Position numbers and translations under genes: made by a program
DNA from: Inia geoffrensis
Lineage: Eukaryota; Chordata; Mammalia; Artiodactyla; Iniidae
Direction: 5' to 3'
Length of the DNA stretch: 64,000 nucleotides
Assembly: GCA_036417435.1 (NCBI GenBank)
Contig: CM070915.1
Span: 79,857,799 to 79,921,798, forward strand
In this document: positions 12,426 to 23,500 of the stretch, in pieces
How positions within the stretch are numbered: the first letter of the stretch is position 1
How the letters are laid out: every line of letters starts with the position of its first letter
Notes under the pieces: generated by a model
What the model was told of the DNA's origin: nothing
Databases searched by the model: none
What the model saw: the letters and a program-made list of their open reading frames with translations, nothing else

Positions 12426-14084
12426 AACGGGGGTTACTTGACTTAACCTAGAAAGATAAGCAATTTAGGCCAAAGTAAATAAATAAATAAAGGATGGGAG
12501 TGTGTTTCGAGCAGAGGGGGTACCGAGAACGGAAGTGTTGAAGGAGGAGGTGGCCGACGTGTCCAGCCTGATGGACGCAGTTCTGTCCACAGCAGAATCT
12601 CACGTGAGCCACAACACAAGCCACGGGTGTAACCTAAGCTTTCCAGTAGCCACACTAAACGGCTAAAACAAAATAGGTGAAATCAACTTTAAACGTTATT
12701 CACCCCATGTGTCTAAAATATTACCATTTCAACATGTAGCCAATATAAAAATTACAAGTGAGGCATTTTACCGTCTTTACACCCACAGAGCATCTCCGTT
12801 TGGATCAGCCATGTGTCAGGGCTCCGCAGTCACCATGGCCGGGGGCCTGCACTGGACGGAGAGCTCCAGGGCCACAAGCTTGGGGGGCAGAAGGGAGTGT
12901 CAAAGAGGCTGGAGAAGTGAACAGTCTCGTGAGCGAGTCACGGGAAACGTGGGGGGCACGAGTGGGTGAGGTGCTTGATTTGAAGGAGGCTGGAATCAGG
13001 GCCAATGAGAAGGAGAAAGAGCTGGGAAGACACAAACGCTGAGGCCGAAACGTCTGCAGGAGTTTGGTGGATCCAGTGTGGGGAGCACAGCTAAGGAGCC
13101 CGGCGGCAGACCGTGGGAACCTGGATCTCAGGAGGCTGCAGGTGGCGGGGGTGGGAATTGGACAGGCCAGCAGGAGCTCCCATTCTTCTCGGTACGATAC
13201 AGCTGGTCACCCACAGCCACACTTACAGACAAGCACGGGTACGTGGGTCACTGCAGACAATTCTTCCTGCTCTGGGGGCAGAGGGTTTAGAAGCAGAGGT
13301 TCCCCAGTGGCCCCAGACCTTGGCCTTAAATGCCATCTCCAGGACAGGATCAGGGCTCGCTGGAGAGACAGCTGAGTCTACGACTCTGCAGGGTGCCGGG
13401 GGTGGCTCAGCGACCAGACTGTGCAAGATCCACGTGGACAGGAGATGCCAGGGGATACGGTGAAATCTGATCTTGCTTGGAACAATCTGGGAGCCCCCGG
13501 AATCTTCTCCACTCACTGGACATTCTAAAGAGCCCACCGGTGGCAAAAGCCTTTCTCCTACGAGACTCTGGGCCCTTCCGTCCATCGCTGCCAGCAGACC
13601 CCACCTGGAGGCTTCACCACCTGTCAGAGTGAGTGGGCAGCCCCCGGTGTCCACCCCAGACCTCTCCACTCCACCTCACGGGCTCTAAACTGCACCTTAT
13701 TATAACATCTGTGAAGTTAGAATGTGCCATGTTTGATAAAATCTGAGTCGATGAGTTACTGTAAATTACATTCCAGGGATGTGATTAATAAAATCGAATA
13801 AAGTCCATGGAGAAGGAGAGGAGATGGTAGACATAGCATGAAGCATTTGCCTGGGGATCATGAAGCCAGGGGGAAGGGGGGTGAGGCTGGAGGCAGGTAT
13901 GTGGGAGGGGGGAGGACAGGGTCTATGCCATCCCCTGCCTCCCCCCTCCCCCTATGTCCCCCCCCCGGGCTCCCACAGATGCCCACAGATGCCCCTCGTC
14001 AAGGCCTGGCCTCCCTCAGTGCCCAGAGCCCTGCTTCCTGTGCTGTCCACTCCCCTTCCCTCCCCGCAGTCCTCACCCATCACG
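12425..14084. other. Unique noncoding DNA
   Basis: There is an A-rich (AAAT)n scrap at 12476-12492. The rest is unassigned, with no gene seen. A purine-rich part (12880-13040) could be decayed L2 continuing from upstream, but I cannot support that by eye. Confidence 0.4.
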
Positions 14085-14335
14085 TGGCACACATGCTCAC
14101 ACTCACACACATGCATACACATGAGCACACATGCACACACACATGGACACATGGACACACACACATGCACACTCGTATGCACACAAGCATATGCACGAGC
14201 ACACGTGCACACATGTATAGACACTTATATGCACATGCATACAGGCATGCACACGTGCACAGGAGCACACATGCATGGACCCATATACACACATGCACAC
14301 AGGCATGCACACGTGCACAGGAGCACACGCACAGG
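14085..14335. repeat. CA-rich cryptic microsatellite with internal duplication
   Basis: About 250 bases of alternating purine-pyrimidine sequence built from CACA, TGCA and CATG words. A ~28-base block starting at 14243 recurs at 14301, a 58-base period. Frames across it give Cys/Val/His-rich pseudo-proteins in several phases, so the long open frame covering 13860-14756 is an artefact of the repeat. Alternating CA/TG with CACGTG and GCATGC islands is the classic composition for left-handed (Z) DNA. Confidence 0.85.
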
Positions 14336-14689
14336 GCTGGCGCCCAGTTTCAAACTCGGGTCTTCCCTTGTCAGCCCTTCACCCCAGTGGGGAACAAGCC
14401 CCAGGTGTAAATCCCCGCTGACAACGTGGACTGGGGCCAGGGGGGCTTCTCCTGGGCTCTCTGAACCGCGTCCTGACTGCTGGGGGGCAGAGGAGACAGA
14501 TGCTGCCTGCCCCCCTGGACCCACTGGTGGCGGTGTGGACCCTGTAGCCCACGCCAGCCACCACCGCATGGCCACGTGGGGCCTGGTCCTGGGGGCTCCG
14601 GAGCCGGTTCCTCAGAGACCTTGGGCTCCAGCCAGCCAGCCAGCCACGGGAGCCGCCTGCTGTAGCCGGCGAGCAAGTGGGCACATGGG
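14336..14689. other. Unique GC-rich spacer
   Basis: Unassigned GC-rich sequence between the CA-rich tract and the CpG-rich block. It contains a short 'cagccagccagccag' run at 14630-14644. No gene seen. Confidence 0.4.
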
Positions 14690-15310
14690 CCTCCGGGGGG
14701 CGTTCGCCATCCCTTCTAGAAAGGCCAGGCGCCGTCCTGGGGCCGGGCTGGCATAGGACCGCGTGCGCCGATGCTCGTCGGGGAGCGTGTGCTAACGGAG
14801 CAGAGTCAGGAAGAATGTGCTGAGCTGCTGGGCAGAGCGCGGACGGGGCCCCGGGGCTCGGAGAGGTGCTCCCAGGAGGCGGCTCCTGGGGACACTAAGG
14901 GCCGGACAGAGCAGCGCCGTCGGGGGCTGAGGAGGACCAGCTGATGCTCCGGGGAAGGAAACGGGCGTGCGGCTGGACAGGGAAGTGGGGGCTGTGCCGA
15001 ACTCGGAAGCCAGGACAAAGGCCACCAAGGAGGCCGAGTGCCGTCAGGAAACGTGGGCTGACTGCAGGGTCTGTGATCAGGGAGGGTTTCGGAAGGTCCC
15101 TCTGCAGGGTGCGGACGTGAGGTGTGGATGGCCGGAGGGAAGCAGGGAGACCCCGGGGCGGGGGCGGGGGCCGGCCAGGCCAGGCCTGGCGGGGTGAGCC
15201 CGCGGACAGCAGCGGACGGGCGGTGAGGATGCGCGGGGCAACCAGCCGGGAGAGGAAACGGGTCGGTCAGCGGCTGGGCGCGCAGGGTGGGGACGGAAGG
15301 GCTCACGGCT
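14690..15310. promoter_or_regulatory. CpG-island-like block with GC boxes
   Basis: By hand count there are roughly 29 CpGs in 14700-14960 and about two dozen in 15110-15300, near the number expected from base composition. Most mammalian DNA is strongly CpG-depleted. Overlapping GGGCGG-type GC boxes (Sp1-like) lie at 15155-15170. CpG islands usually mark promoters or germline-unmethylated DNA. No first exon, TATA box or splice donor can be assigned. GC-biased gene conversion in a recombination-prone region is the main alternative. Confidence 0.5.
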
Positions 15311-18300
15311 GCCCTATTGTCTCTGCTCGAGTGGACTGAGTGGGTGGTGGTCTCATTTCCTGAAATGGGAATTCCGGGGAGGGGAACCACCTCTGAAATT
15401 CCCATCAGGTGTCCTGGTGGACGCGCCAAGAGGGCAGGCGGGCTGTGGGTGGGCTCTGAGGACAGCCGGGGACGAACGGGGGCTTCTAGGTGCCGCCTGG
15501 CTGGGCCCCTCCACGTAGTGGGCATGTGAGCCAGGCCGGGAATGCAGGGTGAGCAGAGGCAGCGCGGGACAGCCGGGCCTGAGATGCTGCCCTGGGGTCT
15601 CCAGGCAGCCAGCCCGGCACCTGGAAGGGGAGATCGTGGGCGAGCAGCCCCCAAGAACCGGGTGGGCCCAGCAGACTGCCCTGCGCAGAGGTGTCCTTTG
15701 TGTGCGGTGGAGCCCCTGCCACCGAGGCCGTTTCCCCCGGATGCCCCGCGGTGTCCACCCCCAGGGTGGCACCTGGCTGGTCATCTGGTCATGGCGAGCT
15801 CTTCCGACCAGGCCTTCCCTCTGCCCCGAGGAGGCTCTGAGACCCAGGGCTGCTCCGCACCTTTGGAGCGTGAATTAAGCTGCATTGTCACAGCCCCGAG
15901 GTGCCCGGACACCCTTCAGGATGTGGCCGAGGCCCTGAAATCCCATATAGCCTGCAAATCCACATTCACAGGTGCATCTTCTGGGAGGAGGGTGCAGAGT
16001 TTTAGCAGAATTATGAGACATTCTTCTCAAGCTGCGTCTCAGTCATTGGCTGTAACTGACCTATTTCTCCCACGTCGGCCATAAGCACCTGGGGTGGGGG
16101 CACCCTGTCTCAGCCCCGTGACCTCCGTGCCCGCCACAGGCACGATGCAGGTTTGAATGGACAGCGACATCGTTCTCCTGGGATCTTGCTCCGCCCGCAC
16201 CCCTGGCTCCTCTCAGGCGTGAATTCCTGGGGGGACTTTGGTCCATCTTCTGTGTCTCCAATTAACGCTGAAGGTGTTGCCAATGTCTCCCCAGAACTGA
16301 CTCTGAAAAGCCCCCCAGGCCCCGCCCGTCCTCAGAAGTCTCAACACACAACCTACAACATCCAGGCGCTGCCTCGCCTGAGAAAACCATCCTCCGGCCT
16401 CTCCCTGGGCCCTGCTCAGAGTCGCCTGGTCCTTCCCACCAGTCCTGGTACCACGTGGCAGGATCTGTTCTGTCCAGAGCCGTCCCGGGCGCCTGCCGTG
16501 GTTTATGCTGTTGGGCCCCGTGGCCAAAGAGACAAGACCGCTCCCCAGTGGGATTGAACTTCCAGTGGGACCGACAGCGAACGCAGTCAGGGCGTGTATG
16601 CGGCCTGTTAGGACAGCGGGGAGGTGCCGAGCAGGGACGACGCAGGCACTGATGGTTCCCGGCATCACGTCACACCTCCTCAGGCAGTGCGCACGCCAGC
16701 GTCTGATCTGTACCCTCGCACGAACGCGCTCAGGTGCCCTCGGGTCGGCCCTGAGACCCTGAACCTGACCAAGACCCTGTCAGATCTGACGCAGTGGAGG
16801 CACAGAGGTGGGCGCCTGCCGGGGACGCAGGGCTCTGGGGACGGGCTGCAGGAAGGTGACTGTGCCGGCAGCCGGGACCCCAGCGTGGACACCCACTCGC
16901 TCACGGGGCCACGGCTGGCTGCCCACCCCTGTCTACTTTCTAGGAAAGAAAACCAAAAAAGGGGGTAGTGGGCGGGTGATGAGCTGATGACCCCAGAAGG
17001 ATGGTCTTTAACGTCCTGGTGAGCTGCTCCCAGGTGTTTAACTCACCTCTGAAAAGAGAGAAAACAAGGCACCCCCCTCCCAGGGTGACTGATGCCGAGA
17101 GGGAGGTGCAGACCTGGTGCTGCGGGAACCTGACACCCGCGGAGCAGTAATTTCAGTACAGCAACCAGTGGGTGGAGGGGGTGACAAAGGCACAGGCTCG
17201 TCTGGAGGACGTGGCGCTCTTTTCTGAGATCGTCCACAGCTGGAACACAACTAAGACGTGCACACTGTGAAAAAATGTAACTGCTACTCCCCTTAGATTT
17301 AAAGGAGGAGATGCTTGAAATATATTTTTAGGAAAGAAAAAAGAACTGGAAAGACAGCCCGTGTGAGACACTGTCCTGAGCAGGTTCGGCCGAGCGCCGG
17401 GCAGGAGACGGACCCACGTGAGGCACCAGCAACCTCCCAGGCCAGGGATTTACTAAAATGAGGTCAGAGGTCATTGCCGGGTGCCGACCTCCACTGCATA
17501 TCTGTGTACTTGCCTATGTGGACGGGGAGGGATGGAAGAAAAGTGGGCCTGGAGCAGGGCCAGAGAGCGTGCGTGCGGCTGAGATTCACAGCGCGGCTTC
17601 CACAACCACCGTGGACGCACGAGAGCTGGAAGGCCTGCGTTCCTACCGTCTGGGGTCTCAACGCTCCCACGGAGGTAAGCGACGCACGGCCTTTCTCGAG
17701 AAGCCACGTGGCAGACAAGCCCTTCTAACCACATCCGTCCTCGGTCAACTGGTCGTCTCACCTGTGACCACGGGAAGAAATGGCTGAATACAGGCCCTGG
17801 CTTCTCACTGGGAAGGTGGACATCGAATGCTGTAAAACAGTGAGGCATTAAAAGCACTAACACCTCAGCCTGAGCAGCAGACTATACACTGCGTAAGAAC
17901 AGGTCACTTTGCGCTTTCCGTCTCCGGACACTGAACTGCATGTCCAGCCCCAGGGAGCGACACTCACCTTGGGCTCTGCGTTCAGCCAGCCGGCAGCCTG
18001 GGGTCCTTGGAGAAGCCGGGCTCATCCACAGGGCTTCTCCGAGTGCCCAGCCCCCACGGGCACAGGGGCTGCTCAGCCCGGGGCCAATGGTGAGGCACGG
18101 GGTGGCCACACACTACTCTGAGGGAGAGGAGAAATGCCCCGAAGGCATAAAGGGCAGCCTTGGGAACTGCACATGGGCAGGGACGGCAGGTCCAGCCCCT
18201 GGCCGCCCGGCAGACACTGCTGACGCCTGGACCTCTGTCCCTGAGACAGGCTGGCCCGCCAGTCCAGCCCATCCCTTGAGGCTGAATTCAAGGCGAAATC

Positions 18301-18760
18301 CACTCCCTTCTCTGTTCACTCAGGAAGAGCCTAGCCTCAACACCAGCCCGTGTCTTGTTCCCGCCAGGTGTCCCCACCTGGCTACGGGAAGAGCTGAGCA
18401 GGAGAGGCCGGCCACCGGCTGTGAAATCACTCCCACCACCGTGATCGGACCCCCAACTGCATTTCTGCCATTGGGGGCTTTTCCACAACCTCTGGCCACC
18501 TCCCATCTGGCCATCAACATGCCTTCGGAAGGACAGGCTGGCCGTCACAGCATTCCTGTCCTTGAGGCTTCAGGACCACTGGGCAGAAAATATTCAGCTG
18601 GTTCAAACTCTCCCCCTCCCAGGAGAAATTCAGTTTGACCCTCGGGGGCACCGAATGGGAAGCAACAATGATTTTTGACACAGGGAGTGTCTTGCAAAGT
18701 GGAAGTCAAATCCACTTGTTCATGGCAGACGGCTATTCAGGAAGACACCAAGCACATAAA
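15311..18760. other. Unique GC-rich noncoding DNA
   Basis: Unassigned. A segment around 16540-16590 ('ttccagtgggaccgacagcg', 16560-16579) weakly resembles minus-strand L2. An AT-richer piece lies at 17260-17350. Open frames up to ~280 codons near 14806-15654 (minus) and ~230 near 17940-18638 (plus) have low-complexity Pro/Arg/Gly/Ser composition and competing frames. I do not call them genes. Confidence 0.45.
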
Positions 18761-18761
18761 A

Positions 18762-18771
18762 CACAGCAGCG
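18762..18771. repeat. Left target-site duplication of SINE
   Basis: CACAGCAGCG occurs immediately upstream of the SINE and again at 19004-19013 directly after its A-rich tail. This is the expected scar of LINE-1-driven target-primed insertion. Confidence 0.8.
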
Positions 18772-18773
18772 AT

Positions 18774-19003
18774 GGGCTTCCCTGGTGGCGCAGTGGTTGA
18801 GAGTCCGCCTGCCGATGCAGGGGACACGGGTTAGTGCCCCGGTCCGGGAAGATCCCACGTGCCGCGGAGCGGCTGGGCCCATGAGCCATGGCCGCTAAGC
18901 CTGCGCGTCCGGAGCCTGTGCTCCGCAACGGGAGAGGCCACGACAGTGAGAGGCCCGTGTACTGCAAAAAAAAAAAAAAAAAAAAAAAAAACAAAAAAAA
19001 CAC
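18774..19003 (+). mobile_element. CHR-type tRNA-derived SINE (cetacean subfamily)
   Basis: A full-length SINE starts at 'gggcttccctggtggcgcag' (18774-18793). Its tRNA-like head has an A-box-like TGGCGCAGTGG (18784-18794) and a B-box-like GGTTAGTGCC (18829-18838). It carries the GC-rich body with 'gccgcggagcggctgggcc' (18861-18879) and 'tccggagcctgtgctccgca' (18908-18927). It ends in an A tract of about 26 bases (18966-18991) plus more A after a single C. The body is close to the consensus I know from dolphins and whales, so the insertion looks fairly recent. It is transcribed by RNA polymerase III in principle, encodes nothing, and depends on LINE-1 proteins for mobility. Confidence 0.9.
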
Positions 19004-19013
19004 CACAGCAGCG
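19004..19013. repeat. Right target-site duplication of SINE
   Basis: An exact copy of the ten bases at 18762-18771 follows the A-rich tail and closes the insertion. Confidence 0.8.
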
Positions 19014-19889
19014 GTCAGGCTCGCTCAGCACACGTGCCCCAGCAGCTCCAGGATGGAGACAGCCTGCCCCCCATCAGCAGTTCCCAGACATAGCTGGGCC
19101 TGTGAGCCATGCCGAGGGCTGGCCTCCTGGGCAGCTTCTCTCGCCCAAGTTCAATGTGGAGCCATAGTCATGTCCACTCATGTGGACAACGTGAGTCTTC
19201 TCTACGGAGGCTGCAAATGATCCGTTAGCATGAAGTAAGGTTCGTAACTCACAACCCGAGACCCTGACCTCCTGCACCCCACGAGGCCCCGCAGTTCCAA
19301 GGCAGTGGACTCAATAAACGCAAGCCCACAGGCAACAGGGTAGAGTCCTAACCCCCCGCCTGTGTGAACCAAAATATGCCAACAGGAAAATGCAGAAAAC
19401 AGACCTGCCACATCCTTGAGCAATGTTTCAGTTTGCTCACGCCAGGGCTGTTATTTTCTCCAAACTCACTCTCACGTGAGGTGAAATGAGTGTAGCTCTC
19501 CCCATGTGCCCTCATGGTATGGTTTAAAGAACTGTCCATGGGGACAGTCATCAAACGTCCGGAACCGGGCCTGATGCCCCCAGAACTCCTGTCCTACGGT
19601 CTTGCTGACGTCCCTTTACCTGTGCGGACAAAGAGTGTTGCCTGCCCTTCCGGTAAACACCACGTGTGGCCTGCCGTCGGGTCCCCAAAGGTGCGTGAAT
19701 TCCCGAGGGGAATACAGGATGGAGAAGACAGGAGGCACTCGGTGCTCTGGGTACTGGCCCTAGAAAGTGAGGATGTACATCTCAAGAATAATTCCAATGA
19801 GCCCAGACTCTCGCACCTTCCCATACCTAGAAAAGCACTAAATTCATTAACTGCGGATGTCTGTTTTCAGTGATTAGCAGAAATCTTTT
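19014..19889. other. Unique noncoding DNA
   Basis: No recognisable gene or repeat. The composition is balanced and the open frames are short and overlapping. Confidence 0.4.
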
Positions 19890-20075
19890 GCTGTCTGACT
19901 AGATTTCTTTCACCAAAGACCCCTCTACATCCTGGTTCCTCCCTGACCTCTTTGGAGCGGGGTCCCTCCCACCTACTGAGAGGTTGCTTCCCAGGCTTCT
20001 GTCCTCAGGAAGGTCCCCCAATAAAACACAGCTCAAACTTGCAGGTTGTGCGTTCTCTTCAGTGGACACCTGAGA
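19890..20075 (+). mobile_element. Probable endogenous retrovirus LTR, 3' part
   Basis: A pyrimidine-rich segment mentions 'ctgacctctttggagc' (19944-19959) and 'tactgagaggttgcttccca' (19974-19993). A poly-A signal AATAAA (20020-20025) follows, and then a 'gttgtgcgttctcttcagtg' motif (20045-20064). This order is typical of the R-U5 end of gamma-type LTRs that I recall from artiodactyl genomes. No retroviral genes flank it, so it would be a truncated or solo LTR. Subfamily and 5' limit are not determined. Confidence 0.5.
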
Positions 20076-20221
20076 AGCAAATGTACGTCCACAGTGGTCC
20101 CAAACCCCCTCTCATCCAACTGAAGTCGGTAGGTAACAAGTTGGATATTTCCGTGAAAGTCTCAGACAGCTGCGGGGTGTGTACAGGGCAATAGCCTCGT
20201 GTGAAAGTGGCCCTGTGGCCC

Positions 20222-20255
20222 TACCAGGTGGCTGGGACTACCAGGTGGCTGGGAC
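20222..20255. repeat. Perfect 17-base tandem duplication
   Basis: The 17-base unit beginning TACCAGGTGG at 20222-20238 is repeated without a mismatch at 20239-20255. This looks like a recent slippage event. Confidence 0.9.
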
Positions 20256-22984
20256 ATCCAGCCTCGCTGGCTGAGCTCAGGCAGCAGTGGGCACCCAGCG
20301 CCCTCGCCCAGGAGGCGGGAGGGAGACCCACTGGAGTGGCTTCGAGCAAGGAGACCCCAGCGGACAGGAAAAGAGCAGCCTGCTTTGGTTTTCGGTCGCC
20401 CAGGGCGATGGTGACAACTGTGTGGGAACAGATCGGGTTAGAACAGTGAGAGCAACAGGGTCTTACATTGCTTGTTACTTCATCGCGAAAACCTCATCTT
20501 TTGTTTTCTTTTAAGGACTATCATCCAACAGGTTAAATTCGTTGAGCTAAACTATCTCCTAAAAGGTTTAATGACTTGAGTGTTTGGTGGCCATAGCCTC
20601 CTTCCTCTGCGGCCTTTCCCCCAAGGTTAACCTTAAATATAGAAACGCCCTCCTCCGTTCTCCCTGGTTGCCCTTCCTTTCCAACTCATCCAAGTACACG
20701 GCCAGGCCCCGTTCCTGTTCTCAGCAAAGCACACGGTCACCTCTGCCAGATTTCCTGCAGCTGGCTTCCCTCAGAGCATGTGCTCCAGTTTCCCTACTTG
20801 AAAGGTGTCCCAGAAAGGCTTGTCTCATCCCGTTCCCAGAGGGAGCCCAGAATCCCCAGAGACGACAGATAACAGCTGGTCCAGAAACCGTCGTCCAAAC
20901 TTTTGAGGCCACAACCGTCAAACTGCAAGAACCGAATCAAGGGAGGCTGAGCAACTTTCCCGAGCTGCTCCGGACAAAGACAGTCTGGGAAGACGGGAGG
21001 GATGTGGCTGAGGGCGCAGTGGCCTTGGCCGCTGCGGGCACGCTTGCCGCCCCTGCGATATCATAATCATTTCCATCTTGGTAACCGCTGCCATATCACA
21101 ACGTTATGACTTCATGGGAGGCTGGGCCAGATGAGAAGCAGAGCCGTGAGCAAAGAATGCTTGTTAAAGCAAAACTATTCTCAATCATGGAAAGAGGGAT
21201 TTGGGAAGCTAATCTGGCCAAGAACTTTTTTAATGTTCTCCGCGTTAGAACCATGTCCAGGCTCAGCACTGACACACCCGGGACAGTTGGGGATAAAAGA
21301 GCCTCCAAGAAACTATGTGAAGGGCAGCACGGGGGGTTAGCCGCCGCCTGGTCCTCCAGGACAGGGCCCTAAATTCCTCCCACGCAGGAGGGGCCCATTC
21401 TCTTACAAGTTGGAAATAAAGGGTATTTATTCTCCTGACGCCACATCTCAGGGTGGAAAGTAGCTAATTTCTACCAACAAACACTAACAGACCGTTTACT
21501 CACCTCTGTGCAGAAGCCAGGGGTGAGAGCGTCCAGCGTGAAGGGCAGTGTGGAAAGGCTACATGGGTGTGTGCTCCGCAGCCACCAAACCCCTCAGACC
21601 ACGAGGCAAGGGGAGGATGGTCCCCGCTGCCCATGTCCGGGCGTGGGGACGGGAGGGTCCCTCGCAAGCACTGGCCTGTGGCTGCCAAAAGCTGCCCATC
21701 GTAATGCGGGTCAGGGCAGAGGCACCTGCCCCAAACAGATGAGGAAAAACGCAAAGAGTCCACGGAACTGAGGCCGTGAAGAGCAGAGCCCCACCCTCCA
21801 GGGCTTCCTTGCCATCCTCTCAACACAGCAGAGAAACAGGGAAGCAAGAATCGAAGTGGAAACCATTTCCAAGAAAAGCAGTCTCCTGAGGGGGGGCCCG
21901 GCAACCCTCTCGGGAGGAGGACGCGGTGGGGATACCGTGGGCAGTGGCGGGTCGTGCAGGAAGCCCCTCCTGTGAGTGAGAAGGAAAGTGTGCGGTCAGC
22001 ATGGGGGCAAGAGGGGAGAGGAAGCAACTCTGAACCGTGTCCTGAGACACAATGCGCTCCATGCTGACCCACCAAACAGCTCCAGGAAAAGTATTTTGAC
22101 TTTCATATCCTTTCGGCAGACAAAGAGCTCTGTGTATCAGTATATATTTAAGTAGCTGTGCTTCCAGGACCACTACTGAGAGATGACCCTGGTCCTAAAG
22201 CAGGAGGAGGCTGATCCCGGTGCCGGGTGAACACCAGCCCCCCAGCAGCGCCTACACAGCGAACCCCACCACTGGATCCAAACGGCAAGTCCCGGCGGGC
22301 ATCACGTGGATGGAAGGCTTCCCTGGACTCTCCTTAGGCCGCCCAGGTCCGGCTCACCCCCACCTGCTCCAGCTCTGTGACTCCGAAAGTGACTCCATGT
22401 CACCTGTGAAATGAAAATGACGCTGACACTCACCTCGTGGTCTGAGCAGCAGTGAGGGTCATCTCGTCTGAATGCCATTGTCAGGGAAGAGAAGGGTGCT
22501 TTGCCTCAGGCGTGACTATAAAATAATATAATAATAAAATAATACGGCTCTTTTGTTACACATATAGCAGAACCCAAAAGGCCACGTCCCCAACGTTTTC
22601 CTATTGCAAGTTGATACATTTCAAACTTTTGAGCCACAGGAAAGATAGGAACTATTTTCTCAGGTGATAACTTGATTCTGTCACACTGAGGGCATTCTGA
22701 AGACAGTGCCAGCTCAGAGCAGTCAGAAATAAGATCCTCCTCGGCTGCCGACTCTCCGCGTGGGCCCTGGGCAAGCAGGCCGACTGTCCGCAGTTGACAC
22801 CGGGAATGGTGTCTCGGCAACACGAACAGAAGCTGAGAGCCACGCGCTCACGGGGCCGCTCCCTGTGGGGGCGGCTCTCCAGGTAGACCCTCCCGGACAG
22901 GTTCCACGCTCCTCCGGTAGTGCCCTGGGGGCCCCATCCACCATTTATTCAGGAGTTTTAAAGGCTTTCTTTTTTCAATCCTAG
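20256..22984. other. Unique noncoding DNA
   Basis: No gene recognised. A short AT-rich (TAA)n-like stretch lies at 22516-22548. The rest is unassigned, with short overlapping frames only. Confidence 0.4.
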
Positions 22985-23500
22985 AAAACTTTATGTTCAC
23001 ACGAAAACTGGTACATGAATGTTTACAGAGGCTTTCTTTGTAATAGCCCCAAACAGGAGCAAACTCAGGTGTCCTTCAGCAGATGAGTGGTTGCAGAAAA
23101 GATGCTCCATCCAGACTGCGGAAGGTGCTCAGACTAAAAGGATGCGCAGATCCAGACAAGGGCGACGGGCCTCACGGAATTACGCTCAGTGAGGACACGT
23201 CCCATACATGTTGTATAACATACAGAGACGGAAAAGAGATGGTCGCTGCCAGGGGCAGGGTGGCGGTGACCCCAAAGGGACGCCCAGGGATCCTGGTGAT
23301 GGGACAAGCAAACCCTGATGATGGGTGCATCAGTAGCTGCACAAACTCAGTATTTAGGTTGTGATGTGGAGTTGTGGGTCCATAGTTTCACGGGGTGTTA
23401 CCCTGGGGAGGTGGGGTAAAAGGTGCAGGGGTTTTCTGCCTTTTATCTCACAACTGCAAGTGACTCTTTAATTACCCCAAAATAAAAAGTGTAAAAACAT
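22985..23500 (+). mobile_element. LINE-1 3' end fragment
   Basis: Motifs match an L1M 3' end: 'tatgttcacacgaaaactgg' (22992-23011), 'tttgtaatagccccaaacag' (23038-23057), 'gtgtccttcagcagatgagt' (23069-23088), 'cagtgaggacacg' (23188-23200) and a terminal 'accccaaaataaaaagtgta' (23474-23493). The same motif order recurs at 45170-45773 in the large LINE-1 of this window. It is 5'-truncated and frameshifted. Confidence 0.75.

Noticed and set aside
13860..14756. 298-codon plus frame with His/Thr-rich middle
   Set aside because: Its middle is the CA-rich microsatellite. Repeats of CACA/CATG stay open in every frame, so this is not evidence of coding.
14806..15654. 282-codon minus-strand open frame
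   Set aside because: Lies across the CpG-rich, stop-poor block; Pro/Ser/Arg-rich low complexity; shadow frames on both strands.
18774..18850. tRNA gene (A- and B-box-like elements)
   Set aside because: These are the tRNA-derived head of a SINE. The B box is mutated, the cloverleaf cannot be closed, and the element has a SINE body, A tail and target-site duplication.
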